Assembly (NCBI GenBank): GCA_022792175.1
Contig: JAAWAN010000023.1
Span: 62,001 to 126,000, forward strand
Direction: 5' to 3'
Source of the DNA: Provencibacterium sp.
GTDB taxonomy: Bacteria > Bacillota > Clostridia > Oscillospirales > Ruminococcaceae
Length of the DNA: 64,000 nt
Shown here: positions 62,428 to 64,000 of the stretch, one piece after another
Position numbering within the stretch: position 1 is the stretch's first letter
Layout of the letters: each line of letters opens with the position of its first letter
The notes under the pieces: generated by a model
Seen by the model: the letters and a program-made list of their open reading frames with translations, nothing else
What the model was told of the DNA's origin: nothing
Databases searched by the model: none
Made by a program: the position numbers and the translations under genes

Positions 62428-62631
62428 AATTCCATCCTTTCCGGGAACGCTTTCACAGGGCGGACTAGGGCGCAAAGCTCTGTCCCCAGATTCGCTGGCC
62501 CTGCGCTGCTGTCAGGAAACCGGCTTTTCCGGTTTTAGCCATACTGTAACAAGCGCATCCCGCGCCGCTATGCGGCGCTGCCCGCCGGTTAACGGTGGGC
62601 CCGGGAAAGCTTTGCTTTCCCGCCTGCGCTT

Positions 62632-62659
62632 ATTATAGCATATTCTCCCCGCAAATCAA
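62632..62659 (-). promoter_or_regulatory. Promoter of the A2M/MEMO operon
   Basis: Minus-strand TTGATT and a perfect TATAAT are separated by 16 bp, with an extended TG before the -10. Confidence 0.6.
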
Positions 62660-62752
62660 GAGAATAACTGTATATGTCGTACTCATACTTATGATACGGT
62701 TGAATAACCAGAATGGCAAGCCATCGTGGAGTGTCCTTGTGCAGTTTTGCAA

Positions 62753-62782
62753 TTGACAAGCCCAATACCTGCAGATTATAAT
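62753..62782 (+). promoter_or_regulatory. Promoter of the substrate-binding protein gene
   Basis: A perfect TTGACA and a perfect TATAAT are separated by 18 bp, about 60 bp before the ATG. Confidence 0.75.
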
Positions 62783-62844
62783 ATTTTTTAATCTTAATCA
62801 GTGAGGCGTTTTAAAGTCTCAAAGCTACTGAGGGGGTATTTAAA

Positions 62845-64000
62845 ATGAAAAAGAAGAATTTTATGAGCCTGCTTCTTGCAGCGGCAACCTGCTTTTCCCT
62901 GCTTGCCGGCTGCTCGAACGGCGGCGCAAGCGGCAATGCGGGCGCTAATGCTAATGTTATTAAAATCGGCGGTATCGGCCCTCTGACCGGCTCGGCAGCG
63001 CAGTATGGCATCGCTACCCGCCAGGGCGCCGAGATAGCCGTCAGCGAAATCAACGAGCTGGGCGGCAGCATTCAGTTTGAGCTCAACTCCCAGGATGATG
63101 AGGCGGACGGCGAGAAGGGCGTCAACGCCTACAACACCCTGATTGACTGGGGCATGCAGATTCTCTATGGCTGCACCACCTCCGGCTCCTGCGCCGCGGT
63201 GGCCGCCGAAAGCTTTTCCGACCGGGTGTTCCAGCTGACCCCCTCTGCCTCCTCCACCACCGTTACCGAGGGCAAGGACAACGTTTTCCAGCTCTGCTTC
63301 ACCGACCCGAACCAGGGCAAAACGGCCGCCGACTTTATTTCGGAGCATAAGCTTGCTACCAAGATTGCCGTTATCTATAATAACGGCGATGACTACTCCA
63401 CCGGCATTTATCAGGGCTTTGCCGCCGAAGCAGAGAAGGTAGGGCTTGAGCTTGTTTCGGTCACCACCTTCCCGGACGACACCACCACCGACTTTTCCGC
63501 TCAGCTGACTGATGCTCAAAACAGCGGCGCGGAGCTTGTTTTCCTTCCCATTTATTATACCCCGGCCTCCAACATTTTACTGCAGGCCAAGCAGAAGGGC
63601 CTTTCCTTCTCCTACTTCGGATGCGACGGGCTGGACGGTATTTTGACCCTCGAGGGCTTTGATACCAGCCTCGCAGAGGGCGTTTATGTGCTCACCCCCT
63701 TCGATACTACCAGCGATGCAGCTGTCAGCTTCATTGAGAAATATAAAGAGGCGGCAGGCGAAGCTCCGAACCAGTTTGCCGCTGATGCCTATGACTGCAT
63801 GTATGCTCTTTATGAGGCCTGCCAGAAGGCGAACATCACCTCTGACATGAGCTACTCGGATGTATGCGACGCGCTCATCTCCGTTTTCACCTCCTCTGAC
63901 TTTGCAGTGGATGGACTGACCGGCAGCGGGATGCAGTGGGGTGCCAACGGTGAGGTCTCAAAAGACCCGCTGGTTGTGCAGATTGTGAACGGCGCCTATG
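62845..64000 (+). CDS. ABC transporter substrate-binding lipoprotein (branched-chain amino acid type), 5' part
   Basis: The first 385 codons of a LivJ-like periplasmic-binding-type lipoprotein that captures amino acids or similar ligands for an ABC importer. A signal with KKK, hydrophobic residues and lipobox LLAGC is followed by a Gly/Asn/Ala-rich linker. The family core follows: VIKIGGIGPLTGSAAQYGIA, GAEIAVSEINELGG and ELVFLPIYYTPASNILLQAKQKG. The frame stays open to the window end, so the C-terminus is missing. The ORF track omits it for that reason and lists only an antisense shadow. RBS gaggggg. Permease genes would be expected beyond the window. Confidence 0.93.
   Translation, partial: MKKKNFMSLLLAAATCFSLLAGCSNGGASGNAGANANVIKIGGIGPLTGSAAQYGIATRQGAEIAVSEINELGGSIQFELNSQDDEADGEKGVNAYNTLIDWGMQILYGCTTSGSCAAVAAESFSDRVFQLTPSASSTTVTEGKDNVFQLCFTDPNQGKTAADFISEHKLATKIAVIYNNGDDYSTGIYQGFAAEAEKVGLELVSVTTFPDDTTTDFSAQLTDAQNSGAELVFLPIYYTPASNILLQAKQKGLSFSYFGCDGLDGILTLEGFDTSLAEGVYVLTPFDTTSDAAVSFIEKYKEAAGEAPNQFAADAYDCMYALYEACQKANITSDMSYSDVCDALISVFTSSDFAVDGLTGSGMQWGANGEVSKDPLVVQIVNGAY

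Larger units (their letters stand above)
62428..62844. other. Divergent intergenic region between the A2M gene and the substrate-binding protein gene
   Basis: About 415 bp. It contains the minus-strand A2M promoter (62632-62659) with a leader of about 200 nt holding two perfect hairpins (gcgccgc/gcggcgc at 62562-62578 and gggaaagc/gctttccc at 62603-62621), and the plus-strand promoter at 62753-62782. No ORF is supported. Confidence 0.5.

Noticed and set aside
62794-63519. 241-aa minus-strand ORF near the right end
   Set aside because: It is the shadow of the plus-strand substrate-binding lipoprotein, which the ORF track misses because it is open at the window edge.
1-64000. tRNA, rRNA, CRISPR or transposon features
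   Set aside because: I read the intergenic regions for tRNA-like cloverleaf ends, regularly spaced repeats and transposase motifs and found none; short RNAs without known motifs could still be missed.

Overview
The window reads as one contiguous chromosomal stretch of a GC-rich, endospore-forming Firmicute of the class Clostridia, most likely Oscillospirales (Ruminococcaceae/Oscillospiraceae-like). The evidence is the sporulation-associated proteins (YtvI, YlmC/YmxH, SpoVB), the phoH-ybeY-dgkA-era-yqzL-recO gene order, type III pantothenate kinase, split cobalamin methionine synthase, AGGAGG-type ribosome binding sites and frequent TTG/GTG starts. I saw no rRNA, tRNA, CRISPR array, insertion sequence or prophage. 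A genus cannot be named from the sequence alone. No wholly new multi-gene system is evident. The most unusual items are a secreted MEMO-like protein translationally coupled to a thioester-less alpha-2-macroglobulin lipoprotein, an aspartate carbamoyltransferase fused to only the zinc domain of PyrI, an uncharacterised gene wedged between xpaC and telA, and a three-site operator in front of a membrane protein/XRE regulator pair.

Region by region. 1-6.1 kb: the end of a GNAT acetyltransferase, a two-component system (response regulator then kinase, minus strand), a large divergent solute-binding lipoprotein, and YtvI. 6.1-8.1 kb (minus): a polytopic membrane protein and coaX. 8.2-14.9 kb (plus): a DNA end-processing operon with sbcD, sbcC and an XPD/DinG-like helicase carrying an N-terminal PD-(D/E)XK nuclease domain. 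15-20.2 kb (plus): ylmC, then a run of trxB, DUF1015, an MBL-fold hydrolase, an AEC transporter and an SDR. 20.5-25.3 kb: trxA and pyrB (minus), a PepSY protein (plus), then mgtE and ung (minus). 25.7-29.1 kb (plus): xpaC, an unknown gene and telA, closed by a strong terminator. 29.3-32.4 kb (minus): the XRE/membrane protein pair and a GH36 alpha-galactosidase.

32.7-39.7 kb (plus): a two-part chromate transporter, araM, araB, araD, a ComFB-like protein and a sulfatase. 39.7-45.4 kb (minus): spoVB, metF, a free-standing MetH reactivation-domain protein and metH; together the last three give methyl-THF synthesis, cobalamin reactivation and methionine synthesis. 45.7-55.9 kb (minus): a ten-gene collinear series phoH, ybeY, dgkA, an acyltransferase, era, yqzL, recO, mutS2, pyk and a patatin, mostly tightly spaced or overlapping. 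56.4-62.4 kb (minus): the alpha-2-macroglobulin/MEMO pair. 62.8 kb to the end (plus): a branched-chain amino acid type substrate-binding lipoprotein that runs off the window.

Promoter calls rest on matches to -35/-10 hexamers with 16-18 bp spacers, and terminators on visible inverted repeats with T-runs. Family assignments come from motif recognition in the given translations; no database search was possible.
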